Both the position numbers and the translations under genes were made by a program. The notes below the pieces were generated by a model. The model had not been told where the DNA came from. It saw only the letters and a list, made by a program, of their open reading frames with translations, and made no database searches. A stretch of 64,000 nucleotides of DNA from Hyphomicrobiaceae bacterium (GTDB lineage Bacteria; Pseudomonadota; Alphaproteobacteria; Rhizobiales; Devosiaceae): the NCBI GenBank assembly GCA_020638095.1, contig JACKJF010000003.1, forward strand, positions 1,470,184 to 1,534,183. The letters are read 5' to 3'. Of the stretch, positions 17,648 to 25,771 are shown in pieces (positions within the stretch are counted from its first letter, which is position 1; each line of letters begins with the position of its first letter).

Positions 17648-18472
17648 TCAGGTCCGGTAGAAACTTTCAAGAAGCTGCCGGTTCTCCCTGTCTTCGGCAA
17701 TGCGGGCATATAGCTCAGCAAAGGCCGAATAGACTGCTGCTTCGGGATATTGCTTGCCCACATAGTCGGAGATCTCGTGCATTTCGCGCACCCAGCGGCC
17801 CGCCTTGGGCAGCATGTCGGGAACGCTTTTGCAGAAGCTCGCAAAAAGGGCCGGCTGGCTGCTGGCAAGTTCCTTTGCGAGTTCTTCGCCAACCCCGGCG
17901 CGGCTCGAAGCCAGTGCCATGATCGAAGCCAATGCGATGAGCCCCTTGGTAATGCCCGCATAGCTCATCTTGAGCGCGGACGCGGCGCCGACCGGTCCGG
18001 CGATCTGCCCGATTCTGATGCCGAGTTGATTGAGAAAGTCGACCTCGCCCGCATGTTCGCCCGAGACACAGATCAACGGCCCCGCATAACCAGGACGTGG
18101 CGGCATGCCGATGATCCCGCCATCGACGAATTTCGCACCGGTGGCTGAAACGACTTCGCCGATCCGCCGCGCTGTTTCAGGTGCGACTGCGTTGCAGTCG
18201 ATGTAAATCGGCTTGTGCTCCGCAGCTCTGAGGTGATCGGCCAGACGCCGTGCAAGTTCGAGTGCATTGTCCGGTGGTACTACCGACAGGATCACGTCAG
18301 CGTCCATTAGTCCGGCATCGCCCACGTCCTGCATACCCGCTTCCCTTGCGCGCGCCGCGCTCGATGGACCACGACCTTCGAGCGAGGTCAGAACCGTCGC
18401 CTTTTCGTTCAAAGCCTTGGCCAACCCTGCGCCCATGCCGCCCTGCGCGACAACTGCTATCCGGTGTGTCAT
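17648..18472 (-). CDS. NAD(P)-dependent dehydrogenase, 6-phosphogluconate-dehydrogenase-like with DUF1932
   Basis: A 274-residue beta-hydroxyacid-dehydrogenase-type protein. The N-terminal Rossmann domain has an unusual glycine motif (VVAQGGMGAGLAKAL), followed by ADVILSVVPPDNALELA and FVDGGIIGMPPRPGY. The C-terminal part (ALKMSYAGITKGLIALASIM then KSVPDMLPKAGRWVREM) matches the DUF1932 domain. The ATG at 18472 is one base past the TGA of the GlcG-like gene, with GGGAGG upstream, so translation is coupled. It is the last gene of the minus-strand operon that starts with kdgD. Substrate probably a 2- or 3-hydroxy acid. Proteins with this architecture are often annotated as L-threonate/tartronate-type dehydrogenases, but this is not proven. 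Confidence 0.82.
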   Translation of the reverse strand: MTHRIAVVAQGGMGAGLAKALNEKATVLTSLEGRGPSSAARAREAGMQDVGDAGLMDADVILSVVPPDNALELARRLADHLRAAEHKPIYIDCNAVAPETARRIGEVVSATGAKFVDGGIIGMPPRPGYAGPLICVSGEHAGEVDFLNQLGIRIGQIAGPVGAASALKMSYAGITKGLIALASIMALASSRAGVGEELAKELASSQPALFASFCKSVPDMLPKAGRWVREMHEISDYVGKQYPEAAVYSAFAELYARIAEDRENRQLLESFYRT

Positions 18473-18473
18473 G

Positions 18474-18908
18474 TCATTGGCCTCCCGCCGTCTCGAATGC
18501 TGCCGCGCCGGCCTTTGCGATCGCTTCGTCGACATCCGGGCTGGCGCCACTGATCCCGATCGCCCCAACCACGGAATCGCCTGCCTTGAGTGGAATCCCA
18601 CCCGGTAGTGCAATGACGTTCGGAATGCCGAGCATTGCGGAATTGCCCGCCTTCAGAGCGTCGGCAAACTGCGTGCTCGGCCGTTTGAACATCACAGCAG
18701 TATTCGCCTTTGCCTGCGCCACGGCCACCGTTCCGGCATGCACCATGTCCATGCGGCTGAGCGCAAAAAGGTGGCCGCCGGCGTCGACCACCGCGGCGGT
18801 GATGGCAACGCCCTGGCGCTCGGCTTCGCCAAGGGCGCCAACGATGGCGGCCTTTGCGCCTGCGAGCGTGATTTCAAATGTCGGTCGGTAGTGGCGGTTC
18901 TCGGTCAC
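18474..18908 (-). CDS. GlcG/HbpS-family protein
   Basis: A 144-residue protein of the GlcG/HbpS family (DUF336). The pattern FEITLAGAKAAIVGALGEAE, VDAGGHLFALSRMDM, and PGGIPLKAGDSVVGAIGISG is characteristic. Members occur beside glycolate and lactate oxidation genes; some bind haem or cobalamin, and the cellular role is not settled. It starts with GTG, supported by AAGGGA upstream, and lies between an FMN-dependent 2-hydroxyacid dehydrogenase and an NAD-dependent dehydrogenase in the same operon. The context fits an accessory role in 2-hydroxyacid oxidation. Confidence 0.88.
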   Translation of the reverse strand: MTENRHYRPTFEITLAGAKAAIVGALGEAERQGVAITAAVVDAGGHLFALSRMDMVHAGTVAVAQAKANTAVMFKRPSTQFADALKAGNSAMLGIPNVIALPGGIPLKAGDSVVGAIGISGASPDVDEAIAKAGAAAFETAGGQ

Positions 18909-18924
18909 GATAAGTCCCTTCCGT

Positions 18925-20106
18925 TCAATTGGCCGAGCCGGCCGGTGCGGCGGGCAGACCCGTTTGCACCAGATGCTGCGGCCCCATGTCGGCGAAATCG
19001 TTGAGCCCGGTCATCGCCAGTGAGATGTCGATTTCCTTTTTGAGGATCTGGATGGCCTTTTCGGCCCCCGCACGCCCGAACGCTGCAGCGCCGTAGAGCG
19101 TCGGCCGGGCGACGAACATGAAGTCGGCGCCAAGCGCCCTGGCGACTAGCATGTGCCAGCCGCGCCTGATTCCGCCGTCGAACATCACCGCCAGCCGGCC
19201 GGCAACCCGCGCTTTGACATGCGGCAGAACGGTCAGGGGGCTCGGCAAGGGATCAAAGGCCTTGCCCCCGTGGTTCGATACGATGATGCCGTCGACGCCC
19301 TCTTCAGCGCAGCGGTGCGCGTCCTCCGGGTGTTGAATACCTTTGACGACGAATTTGCCGGGCCAAAGCTTGCGTATAGTGTTCAGCGATTCCCACGTCT
19401 GGTCAGATGGGCTTTGCTGGCGGAAGTAACCCGCAACCGCACCCGCATTGCTGCCCTTGGGCGCATAGTCCCGCCAGCTTTCCATCATCGGCATGCCACC
19501 GGCGCGAAAATAATCGAAGAGCCAGCCGGGGTGAGTGAGCGCTTCAAGCATGATTGGCAGCGGAAGGCGAAGCGGCAGTGAAAATCCGTTCCGCGTGTCG
19601 CGGTCCCGCTTGGGAAAGACCGGATTATCGACCGTCACGACCAGCACATCCGCACAGGCAGCGGCATAGCGCTCGAGTTGTTTCTCGATCACCGTACCGT
19701 CCTTGGCTGGATAGAGGTGACACCACAAATTCGCTTTTGCCACTGGCCGGATCCGTTCGACCGAAGCGATGCTCGCCCCCGACAGGATGAAGGGAAGCCC
19801 ACCCGCTTCAGCCGCGCCCGCCAGATCCAGGTCGATATCCTTGCGCATGAGCCCGGCAAATCCGGTCGGTGCCAGGCCGAACGGCGAAGCGTATGTCCGG
19901 CCAAACAGTTCGACCGACTGCTTGCGTCCGGAGATGTCCGTGAGATATCGGGGCAGAATCTGGTAGGCGTCGAAGGCAGTCAGGTTCCGCTCGATGCTCA
20001 GTTCGTCCTCAACGCCGGATTCGATCAGTTCGAACAGAACCTTGGGCAGCCTGCGTTTGCAGTGGCGCCGCAGGTCCTCGATGTTCTGCACCGCATCGAG
20101 CGTCAA
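18925..20106 (-). CDS. FMN-dependent alpha-hydroxy-acid dehydrogenase (LldD/glycolate-oxidase family)
   Basis: A 393-residue TIM-barrel flavoprotein that oxidises a 2-hydroxy acid to the 2-oxo acid. FMN-site landmarks are PFGLAPTGFAGLM, ANLWCHLYPAKD, VTVDNPVFPKRDRDTRNGF, KFVVKGIQHPEDAHRC and the catalytic-His motif IIVSNHGGKAFD, then FDGGIRRGWHMLVARALGAD. The start is TTG at 20106, overlapping the TGA of the upstream gene (TTGA), with GGGAGG at ideal distance. Compared with L-lactate dehydrogenases the substrate loop is divergent, so lactate is not assured; mandelate, glycolate or a sugar-derived hydroxy acid are alternatives. Confidence 0.88.
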   Translation of the reverse strand: MTLDAVQNIEDLRRHCKRRLPKVLFELIESGVEDELSIERNLTAFDAYQILPRYLTDISGRKQSVELFGRTYASPFGLAPTGFAGLMRKDIDLDLAGAAEAGGLPFILSGASIASVERIRPVAKANLWCHLYPAKDGTVIEKQLERYAAACADVLVVTVDNPVFPKRDRDTRNGFSLPLRLPLPIMLEALTHPGWLFDYFRAGGMPMMESWRDYAPKGSNAGAVAGYFRQQSPSDQTWESLNTIRKLWPGKFVVKGIQHPEDAHRCAEEGVDGIIVSNHGGKAFDPLPSPLTVLPHVKARVAGRLAVMFDGGIRRGWHMLVARALGADFMFVARPTLYGAAAFGRAGAEKAIQILKKEIDISLAMTGLNDFADMGPQHLVQTGLPAAPAGSAN

Positions 20107-20915
20107 ATTTGCCTCCCATAGTCGGCAAGAAGCATCTCGATGAAATCCCGGAGCGGCATGCCCGAACGCGCGCCGCGTTTGCGCGCTGTTTCGTTGACGT
20201 GCGAAAGGATGCCGGTTTCGTAGCTCGACCGGGCTTTGCCGATCGACGCGCTTGCCGCCGACACCGCTCCTGCCGCTATGCCGCGCTCATCAAGGGTAGG
20301 CAGCCGCGAAATGCCGGCTTCATCCATTCCGACGCCGGCATCGTTGAAGAAGACGGCATATAGATCGGGACCGATGATCCCGTCGGGCTGGCCGCGGAAA
20401 AGCGCTGCGTGCGATGCCGTCACCGCGATTGCGCCCTTGTCATCCGGCGTCAGCAGCGGCGCAGCGTCGAGCCCGAGTACCGGCGGCTTTGAGTCAAGAA
20501 TGACGAAACGCTTGCCACCGGCAATTTCGGGCGGCTTTTCGTTGATAACCGGCCCGGCCTTCATCAGGTTCGCACATTCGGCAACGCTCTGGCCAACCTT
20601 GCAGCCAAGTTTGGCCGCCGAAGCGTTGACATGGCTGATCCGGCCATGGGCGAGCATGTGTTCGGCATCGGCGATATGACAGGTGAACGCATCCGCCGTG
20701 GCCGCCGCAAGCCCGATCCGGTCGAGATAGGGCAATCCGTTGATCCCGGCATCGTTGAGCCCGACGCCGGCATCGCAGAGAACGACCCCGCGAATGCCCC
20801 ACTTGGCCGCATGCCAGGCATTGTATTCTCCGCCATACGACCCGGAGACGAGGACGTTTCCTTTGGCGGTTTCGGTTGCCGAAGCGCTGCTCGAAACGGT
20901 TAGAATTTCTGTCAC
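20103..20915 (-). CDS. Unknown protein with an internal duplication
   Basis: I do not recognise this 270-residue family. Two halves repeat one pattern: CDAGVGLNDAGINGLPYLDR (about residues 48-67) and NDAGVGMDEAGISRLPTLDE (about 191-210), each followed about 30 residues later by GRISHVNASAAKLG or GILSHVNETARKRG. The repeat implies a two-lobed fold or pseudo-dimer. There is no signal peptide or membrane segment, so it is cytoplasmic. It starts with GTG after GGAGGAT. It is translationally coupled to the downstream FMN dehydrogenase (TTGA overlap) and lies 45 bp after kdgD, so a catabolic role in the same pathway is likely. The Asp/Gly-rich repeats could bind metal or phosphate, but no catalytic motif is evident to me. 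Confidence 0.75.
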   Translation of the reverse strand: MTEILTVSSSASATETAKGNVLVSGSYGGEYNAWHAAKWGIRGVVLCDAGVGLNDAGINGLPYLDRIGLAAATADAFTCHIADAEHMLAHGRISHVNASAAKLGCKVGQSVAECANLMKAGPVINEKPPEIAGGKRFVILDSKPPVLGLDAAPLLTPDDKGAIAVTASHAALFRGQPDGIIGPDLYAVFFNDAGVGMDEAGISRLPTLDERGIAAGAVSAASASIGKARSSYETGILSHVNETARKRGARSGMPLRDFIEMLLADYGRQI

Positions 20916-20960
20916 TTGATCCTCCGGTCTGAGCAGTTTGAGGGGAAGCGATGCCTTCGG

Positions 20961-21887
20961 CTAGTCCTGAGGTCCGAGCCGGGACAAAAGTTCGGAAAGC
21001 AGGTCGCATTCGGATTGGGTCAGTTCGGCGAGCGGCGGACGAACCGGACCCGCATCCCGCCCTGCAAGCCGGGCACCGGCCTTGACGATGCTAACCGCAT
21101 AGCCCGGCTGGCTCGAGCGGATCCGCCCGTAGGGTACGAGGAATTCAGCGATAAACCTTGCGGCCCCGGCGCGGTTGCCACTCGCGACATCATCATAGAA
21201 CTGCATCGCCGCGCGCGGCGCAAAGTTGAGGATGGCCGACGAATAGGAACGGATGCCCATGCCGAAATAGGCGCCGGCATAGACTTCGGCGGTCGGCATG
21301 CCGTTGATCACCAGAACACGGTCGCCAAGCTTCGCACCGATCCTGAGCAATTCTTCCGTGTCGCCCCAGCCATCCTTGAACGCGACGAAGTTGGGGCATT
21401 CATCCGCGATTTCGGCGATCGTTTCTGCGCTCAGACGGCAATTGGCCCGGTTGTAGACCACGACGCCAAGTCGCGTCGATTTGCAGATTGCTGCGATGTG
21501 TGCCCTGAGCCCCCGTTGCGGAGAATCGGTCAGATAGGGCGGCAGGAGCAGAAGGCCCGCGGCTCCGGCCGCCTCGGCTTCCTCGGCCTGAGCCATGGCC
21601 ACCCTTGTGCCATATCCGACCGTCGCGAGCACCGGATGGCCCGAGGGCGCTCCGCCGATCGCGGCATCGAGCAGCGGCCGGTACTCGGCGGGTGTCAGCG
21701 AAAAAAATTCCCCGGCGCCCCCCGCCGCGATGGTGACGCACGGCCCGAAGCTGCAAAGCCATGCAACCCTCTCGGAAAAGGCCCGCGGCAGGAATTCTCC
21801 ATCGGAACCGAAGTCGCTGAGCGGAAAGGACAGCACGCCGCTGCTGAGCCGTTGCTGAAGTTTCAACGGGGCGAATTGAAAAGTCAT
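20961..21887 (-). CDS. kdgD: 5-dehydro-4-deoxyglucarate dehydratase-like enzyme (DapA superfamily)
   Basis: A 308-residue class I aldolase-type TIM barrel closest in pattern to KdgD, which converts 5-dehydro-4-deoxyglucarate to 2,5-dioxopentanoate (2-oxoglutarate semialdehyde), CO2 and water. Family landmarks are SGVLSFPLSDFGSDGEF, GAGEFFSLTPAEYRPL, LLLLPPYLTDSPQRGL, VVVYNRANCRLS (catalytic Tyr), Schiff-base Lys171 in FVAFKDGWGDTEEL, and SSAILNFAPRAAMQFYDD. It heads the minus-strand operon. A palindromic motif lies about 35 bp upstream of the start. The semialdehyde product could be taken by the GabD-like enzyme at 15311. Other DapA-family lyases with similar sequence are the alternative. Confidence 0.82.
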   Translation of the reverse strand: MTFQFAPLKLQQRLSSGVLSFPLSDFGSDGEFLPRAFSERVAWLCSFGPCVTIAAGGAGEFFSLTPAEYRPLLDAAIGGAPSGHPVLATVGYGTRVAMAQAEEAEAAGAAGLLLLPPYLTDSPQRGLRAHIAAICKSTRLGVVVYNRANCRLSAETIAEIADECPNFVAFKDGWGDTEELLRIGAKLGDRVLVINGMPTAEVYAGAYFGMGIRSYSSAILNFAPRAAMQFYDDVASGNRAGAARFIAEFLVPYGRIRSSQPGYAVSIVKAGARLAGRDAGPVRPPLAELTQSECDLLSELLSRLGPQD

Positions 21888-21921
21888 TTCTGTTCCACCG
21901 AACGTTCGTGCTTTCAGTATG

Positions 21922-21935
21922 TATCATGCACGATA
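21922..21935. promoter_or_regulatory. Near-palindrome TATCATGCACGATA upstream of kdgD
   Basis: A 14-bp inverted repeat with one mismatch, 35 bp upstream of the kdgD start. A 17-base stretch from 21924 recurs with only two changes at 23203-23219, upstream of the next hydrolase gene, which suggests a shared operator, possibly for the FCD-type GntR regulator. Confidence 0.5.
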
Positions 21936-22161
21936 TACGACGCAAGAGGATCGATCTGACGAAGATGGTTGCCGAAGGAAGACAAAATACAATATGAATA
22001 TCAATATGTTATTGGACAAACTGAACGGCCGAGCTTGTCGAGAGGCCATTGTCAAATAGGTCGTTGAAATGATGTTTTTATGATGCAACATAGCCCGTCG
22101 GAGCACAGGATCGCCGTTTCGACACCGTCGGTGCGCCAATCCGCCGAAGGGAGCCGATTCC

Positions 22162-23031
22162 ATGAAATTTGCGAGTTTCACGACATCGGACGGTCGTTCG
22201 GATTTCGGGCTGGTTCAGAGCATTCACGGCGAGGATGACCGGGTTCTGCCGCTTGGGCATCATTTTGGCGACCTCCGGTCCATGCTCTCGCTTGCAGACT
22301 GGCGGTCGCGGTTCGCGGCTCCCGACTTTGGGATGGACGCCGGAACGCTCGAAATGAGTCGCCTCCGCCTCGCGCCGGTGATCCCAAACCCCGGCAAGAT
22401 TCTCGGCGTCGGGGCCAACTATCGCAGCTTTCTCAGTCACATGAAGCGCGAAACGCCGCAATTTCCAACGATCTTCATTCGACTTGCTTCGAGCCAGATT
22501 GGTGGTGGCGAGGCCCTGCAAATTCCCGCCGTTTCCGAAAGCCTGGACTTCGAGGGCGAGTTGGCGGTGATCATCGGCTCGCCCGCGCGCTATCTATCGG
22601 AAGACAACGCGCTCGATCATGTCGCCGGCTATGCCTGTTACAACGATGCAACCGCGGTGGACTGGCTCAAACATTCAACGCAGGTCACAGCAGCCAAGGC
22701 CTTTCCCGGCACAGGCGCCTTCGGTCCGGTCATGGTCACCGCCGACGCCTTCGGCGACATTGGCTCGAAGTGTTTGACGACCCGGCTGAACGGCGAAGTG
22801 GTTCAGCATTCGCCCCTGAGCGACATGGTCTTTGGCGTTGCCAGTCTCGTTTCCTACTGCTCGCGGTTCACGCTGCTTGAGCCGGGAGACGTCATCCTCA
22901 CCGGTACGCCTGTCGGCGCCGGGATAACCCGCGACCCGAAAACGTGGCTAAAGCCCGGCGACCGGGTCGACGTCGAAATCGAAGGCATTGGGACGCTCAG
23001 CAATCAAGTTGTTGCAGAGCGGGCGGTCTGA
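22162..23031 (+). CDS. Fumarylacetoacetate-hydrolase family protein
   Basis: A 289-residue protein of the FAH superfamily, whose members hydrolyse or decarboxylate acylpyruvates, oxaloacetate or related 2-oxo-diacids using a divalent metal. The core starts at about residue 75 (GKILGVGANYRSFLSHM). The metal ligands are in DFEGELAVIIGSPAR (two acidic residues) and GYACYNDATAVDW; the C-terminal EPGDVILTGTPVGAG is diagnostic. It starts at an ATG preceded by GAAGGGAG. It is divergent from the kdgD operon and shares that promoter region. Likely substrate is a 2,4-dioxo or 2-oxo acid of the same catabolic route; the sequence does not specify it. Confidence 0.87.
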   Translation: MKFASFTTSDGRSDFGLVQSIHGEDDRVLPLGHHFGDLRSMLSLADWRSRFAAPDFGMDAGTLEMSRLRLAPVIPNPGKILGVGANYRSFLSHMKRETPQFPTIFIRLASSQIGGGEALQIPAVSESLDFEGELAVIIGSPARYLSEDNALDHVAGYACYNDATAVDWLKHSTQVTAAKAFPGTGAFGPVMVTADAFGDIGSKCLTTRLNGEVVQHSPLSDMVFGVASLVSYCSRFTLLEPGDVILTGTPVGAGITRDPKTWLKPGDRVDVEIEGIGTLSNQVVAERAV

Positions 23032-23201
23032 CGCGGCCATGTTCCCCTCCCTTGGCCTGTTGTGTGCACCGTTTCGCGTCATCTTGACGAATTTTGGAAA
23101 AATGAAATTTCTGCGCCAAGTCGACGAAAAAATCGAAAAGACAAGTTATTACAGATAATTAGCATATAAATTTTGCATTCACATCAGCATCAAAATGCAA
23201 A

Positions 23202-23213
23202 ATCATGCATGAT
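23202..23213. promoter_or_regulatory. Perfect palindrome ATCATGCATGAT upstream of hydrolase promoter
   Basis: A perfect 12-bp palindrome immediately upstream of a TTGACA -35-like box. It repeats, within a 17-base stretch, the sequence found upstream of kdgD. A separate perfect 9-bp inverted repeat (TTTTGCATT at 23171-23179, AATGCAAAA at 23194-23202) abuts it. Confidence 0.5.
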
Positions 23214-23222
23214 ATATGATAC

Positions 23223-23250
23223 TTGACAGCCGGATCGAATTCGCTAGCAT
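23223..23250 (+). promoter_or_regulatory. Candidate sigma-70 promoter
   Basis: TTGACA at 23223-23228, a 16-bp spacer, and TAGCAT at 23245-23250. The hydrolase frame is open through this stretch, but the promoter argues that translation begins downstream. The candidate operator sits directly in front of the -35 box, a position suited to regulation. Confidence 0.45.
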
Positions 23251-23312
23251 CGGGCTGTTGGCAAAGACATGGAATGCCAGTCGCGAGGGAGGTCGCCAAC
23301 CGGCGCAACTGC

Positions 23313-24218
23313 ATGCTGACAGACAGGGAGGATGCCGCCCCGGCCGACGGCATCAAGGCCAGACATCGTTATTTCGAAACCAGTGACGGGGTGAAAATTC
23401 ACTACCTCGAAGCCGGCGACCCCGCGAACCCGACCATGGTTATGATGCCGGGCTGGTCCCAGTCGGCCGCCATGTTCCGCCACCAGATCAACGATCTCGG
23501 CGACGAATTTCACATCGTTGCCGTCGACCCACGCGGCCATGGCGATTCCGAGGCTCCGGATTTCGGATACAACGCGCACAGGCTGACCGCCGACATTCGC
23601 GAACTCATCCTGGCCCTCGATCTCAGGGACATTGTGCTCTTTGGCCATTCAAGCGGCGTCAAGTACATCTGGGCCTATTGGGAGCTCTACGGCGCCGACC
23701 GGTTATCGCGGTTGGTCATCGCCGACGACTCGCCGAGGCTGACCGACAATCCGGGCTGGACGGAGAAGGATCGGGCCGAGGTCAGGCCCATGTTCTCCGG
23801 CGGCGGGCTCGATGACTTCGCCCGTGACCTGCTGGCGCCTGGTGACAACAGTTTCACCAGAACCGCCATGGCGGGCATGTTTTCGGAGGCTTATCTCTCC
23901 GCGCACCCGGACGAATTCGACTGGATCGTCGCTGAAAATCTCAAGATGCCCCGGGACAAGTCGATGGAGCTCCTCTACGCGACCTCAAGCGTTGACTGGC
24001 GGGGCACGATCAAGCGCGTCAACCTTCCCGCTTTGGTCATCGGCGCCGAGGGGAGCACCCACAAGGTCGAGGTGCTGACCTGGGTGGCGTCGCAAATCCC
24101 CGGTGCGAAATTGCGCATCTGGAAAAAGGAAGAAGGCGGCAGCCACTTCATGTTCCTGGAGAATCCGCGGCAGTTCAACGCCGAACTCCGTGCCTTTCTC
24201 AGGGAGGGGTCTGAATGA
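23313..24218 (+). CDS. Alpha/beta-fold hydrolase
   Basis: A roughly 301-residue alpha/beta hydrolase. The oxyanion-hole region VMMPGWSQSAAMFRHQI, the strand-turn AVDPRGHGDSEAPDFGYNAH, the nucleophile elbow LFGHSSGVKYIWAYW (Ser in GHSSG) and the terminal His in GGSHFMFLENP are visible. The acid is probably in VIGAEGSTHKVEV, although the usual Asp is not obvious there. The frame is open from 23223, but a promoter occupies that region; I favour the ATG at 23313 (GGGAGG about 20 bp upstream), with 23274 as alternative. The next gene is a convergent LysR regulator. Ester or lactone substrate unknown. Confidence 0.85.
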   Translation: MLTDREDAAPADGIKARHRYFETSDGVKIHYLEAGDPANPTMVMMPGWSQSAAMFRHQINDLGDEFHIVAVDPRGHGDSEAPDFGYNAHRLTADIRELILALDLRDIVLFGHSSGVKYIWAYWELYGADRLSRLVIADDSPRLTDNPGWTEKDRAEVRPMFSGGGLDDFARDLLAPGDNSFTRTAMAGMFSEAYLSAHPDEFDWIVAENLKMPRDKSMELLYATSSVDWRGTIKRVNLPALVIGAEGSTHKVEVLTWVASQIPGAKLRIWKKEEGGSHFMFLENPRQFNAELRAFLREGSE

Positions 24219-24232
24219 CCCCGCTCGTCCGT

Positions 24233-25162
24233 CTAGGTTCCAAGGGCCCCGCTGTGCTGGCGGATCAGGTCGATGAAGTGCCCAACCAGATTGTCGAGCG
24301 ACCCGACCGCATAGGCGCTCAGCGACCGCCTGAGGGGCGGATCGGGTTCGCAGACGATGGCGTCGAGATCGGCGGGCACGACGTTGGCCGGAATAAGCGT
24401 TGGTCCCATGCCGCTGCTCGCCATGTTGGCTGCCATCATGAACTGGGTCGTGCGCAGCGAGGCGCGGGTGCTCGTCAGGCCCGAGGCGGCCAGATGCCCG
24501 TCGACGATTTCGCTCAGCCCGTTCGCCTTGTCGAACAGCACCCATTGGTGCCGCTTGAGATGTCTCAGCGCGAGCGTGCCGACGGACCGGAGCGCCGCGG
24601 TCGGCGTCGCGCCGGGATAGGGCTTGACGTGCGACGTGGCAGGATCGTCGCGCGACAGCACAAGCACGAAGCGTTCATATCCCAGATTGACGGTCGGCCC
24701 GTCCCAGTCGATCGGTGTCGGACCCACTGCCAGATCTGGCCCGCCGGCCGCTGCGAATTCCTCCAGGGCGCGCCGGTGGGAAAACTCTGCCATGCGAATC
24801 GTCACGCTCGGCATCTCCGCATGCCAAACGAGCAGAGGGCGCAGCAGCACGCCCATGCCGACGGAAATGACCGTTGCCAGTTCGAGTTCTCCGGCCTTGC
24901 CCGCCACCGCGTCGCGCACCGCCCGATCACCCTGACTGCGTGCCGCCAGCGTCGCGCGGGCATGGGGAAGAAAGGCTCGCCCAGCCGCGGTTATCCGTAC
25001 GCCACGTCCGAGCCGTTCGAGCAGTGGCGCTCCGAGCGTTTCCTCGAGCGCGCGCACCTGTTGCGAAAGCGCCGGCTGGGAGACATTCAGGCGGCCCGAC
25101 GCCTGCGAGAAGGAGCCTTCTTCGATCACCGCGATGAAATATTCCAATTGTCTCAAGGTCAT
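24233..25162 (-). CDS. LysR-family transcriptional regulator
   Basis: A 309-residue LysR regulator. The N-terminal winged helix-turn-helix MTLRQLEYFIAVIEEGSFSQ and ASGRLNVSQPALSQQVRALE is canonical; the co-inducer domain follows (residues about 90-300), with GKAGELELATVISVGMG at its start. It is transcribed divergently from the cupin/SnoaL/ABC-transporter genes across a 120-bp AT-rich gap, so it is the likely activator of that set, with an aromatic or organic-acid inducer typical of the family. An open frame on the opposite strand runs into the cupin gene but is antisense to this gene and not real. Confidence 0.92.
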   Translation of the reverse strand: MTLRQLEYFIAVIEEGSFSQASGRLNVSQPALSQQVRALEETLGAPLLERLGRGVRITAAGRAFLPHARATLAARSQGDRAVRDAVAGKAGELELATVISVGMGVLLRPLLVWHAEMPSVTIRMAEFSHRRALEEFAAAGGPDLAVGPTPIDWDGPTVNLGYERFVLVLSRDDPATSHVKPYPGATPTAALRSVGTLALRHLKRHQWVLFDKANGLSEIVDGHLAASGLTSTRASLRTTQFMMAANMASSGMGPTLIPANVVPADLDAIVCEPDPPLRRSLSAYAVGSLDNLVGHFIDLIRQHSGALGT

Positions 25163-25282
25163 AGCAGCTCCACGAGCTATAAGGTTTCGTTTAATTTCAA
25201 GCCGAATATTGTATTAGACATTCATTTTCCCGCCGACAATAGTCTCGGCCAAAATGCGAAAACGCACATGTGGCGGGGAGAT

Positions 25283-25744
25283 ATGACAGGTCAAAATCAA
25301 CAGCTTTCCCAAAGCGGAAACGTGGGGGGAAAGGTCATGCCGGCAGGTGAGGTGGTCAGCCGCAATTTCGAAGGCTGGTCCGAGGATTTGCGCAACGAGT
25401 TCAGGGCGAACACGCGCAACTACCAGGTTGGCGGCAAGCTTTTGTCGGAAACCGATCGGCTTAAGGTGTGGGAAATCCGTCTGCCGCCGGGCCAGCGCCT
25501 TCCCGCCCACAAACATGTGCTTGACTATTTCTGGACCGCAGTGACGGCCGGCGACAGCCGCCAGCACACCGAAGACGGGGCCACCCGTCACGTCTCATAT
25601 GTGCCTGGCATCACCCGCCACTACACGTTCGGTGAGGGTGACTACCTGCTGCACGACCTCGAAAATATCGGCACCACCGAACTCGTCTTCATCACGGTGG
25701 AGCACAAGCGCCAGCCCGGAGACCCCGGCCCCCGGCAGGACTGA
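25283..25744 (+). CDS. Small cupin-like protein
   Basis: A 153-residue single-domain beta-barrel protein of cupin type. The segment KVWEIRLPPGQRLPAHKHVL resembles the first cupin motif, G(X)5HXH, with PAHKH supplying two histidines, and FGEGDYLLHDLENIGTTELV the second. Small cupins may be isomerases, dioxygenases or binding proteins. The ATG at 25283 follows GGGGAG; an internal ATG at 25337 with a purine-rich GGGGGGAAAGG is an alternative start that would trim 18 residues. It leads a plus-strand run (cupin, SnoaL-like, ABC transporter, hydrolase), suggesting a role in processing the imported compound. Confidence 0.8.
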   Translation: MTGQNQQLSQSGNVGGKVMPAGEVVSRNFEGWSEDLRNEFRANTRNYQVGGKLLSETDRLKVWEIRLPPGQRLPAHKHVLDYFWTAVTAGDSRQHTEDGATRHVSYVPGITRHYTFGEGDYLLHDLENIGTTELVFITVEHKRQPGDPGPRQD

Positions 25745-25771
25745 TCGAAACCTACCCAACCTGGAAGTGAC

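Noticed and set aside
24215..25282. Upstream extension of the cupin frame
   Set aside because: It is antisense to the LysR gene; only the part after 25283 resembles a protein family.
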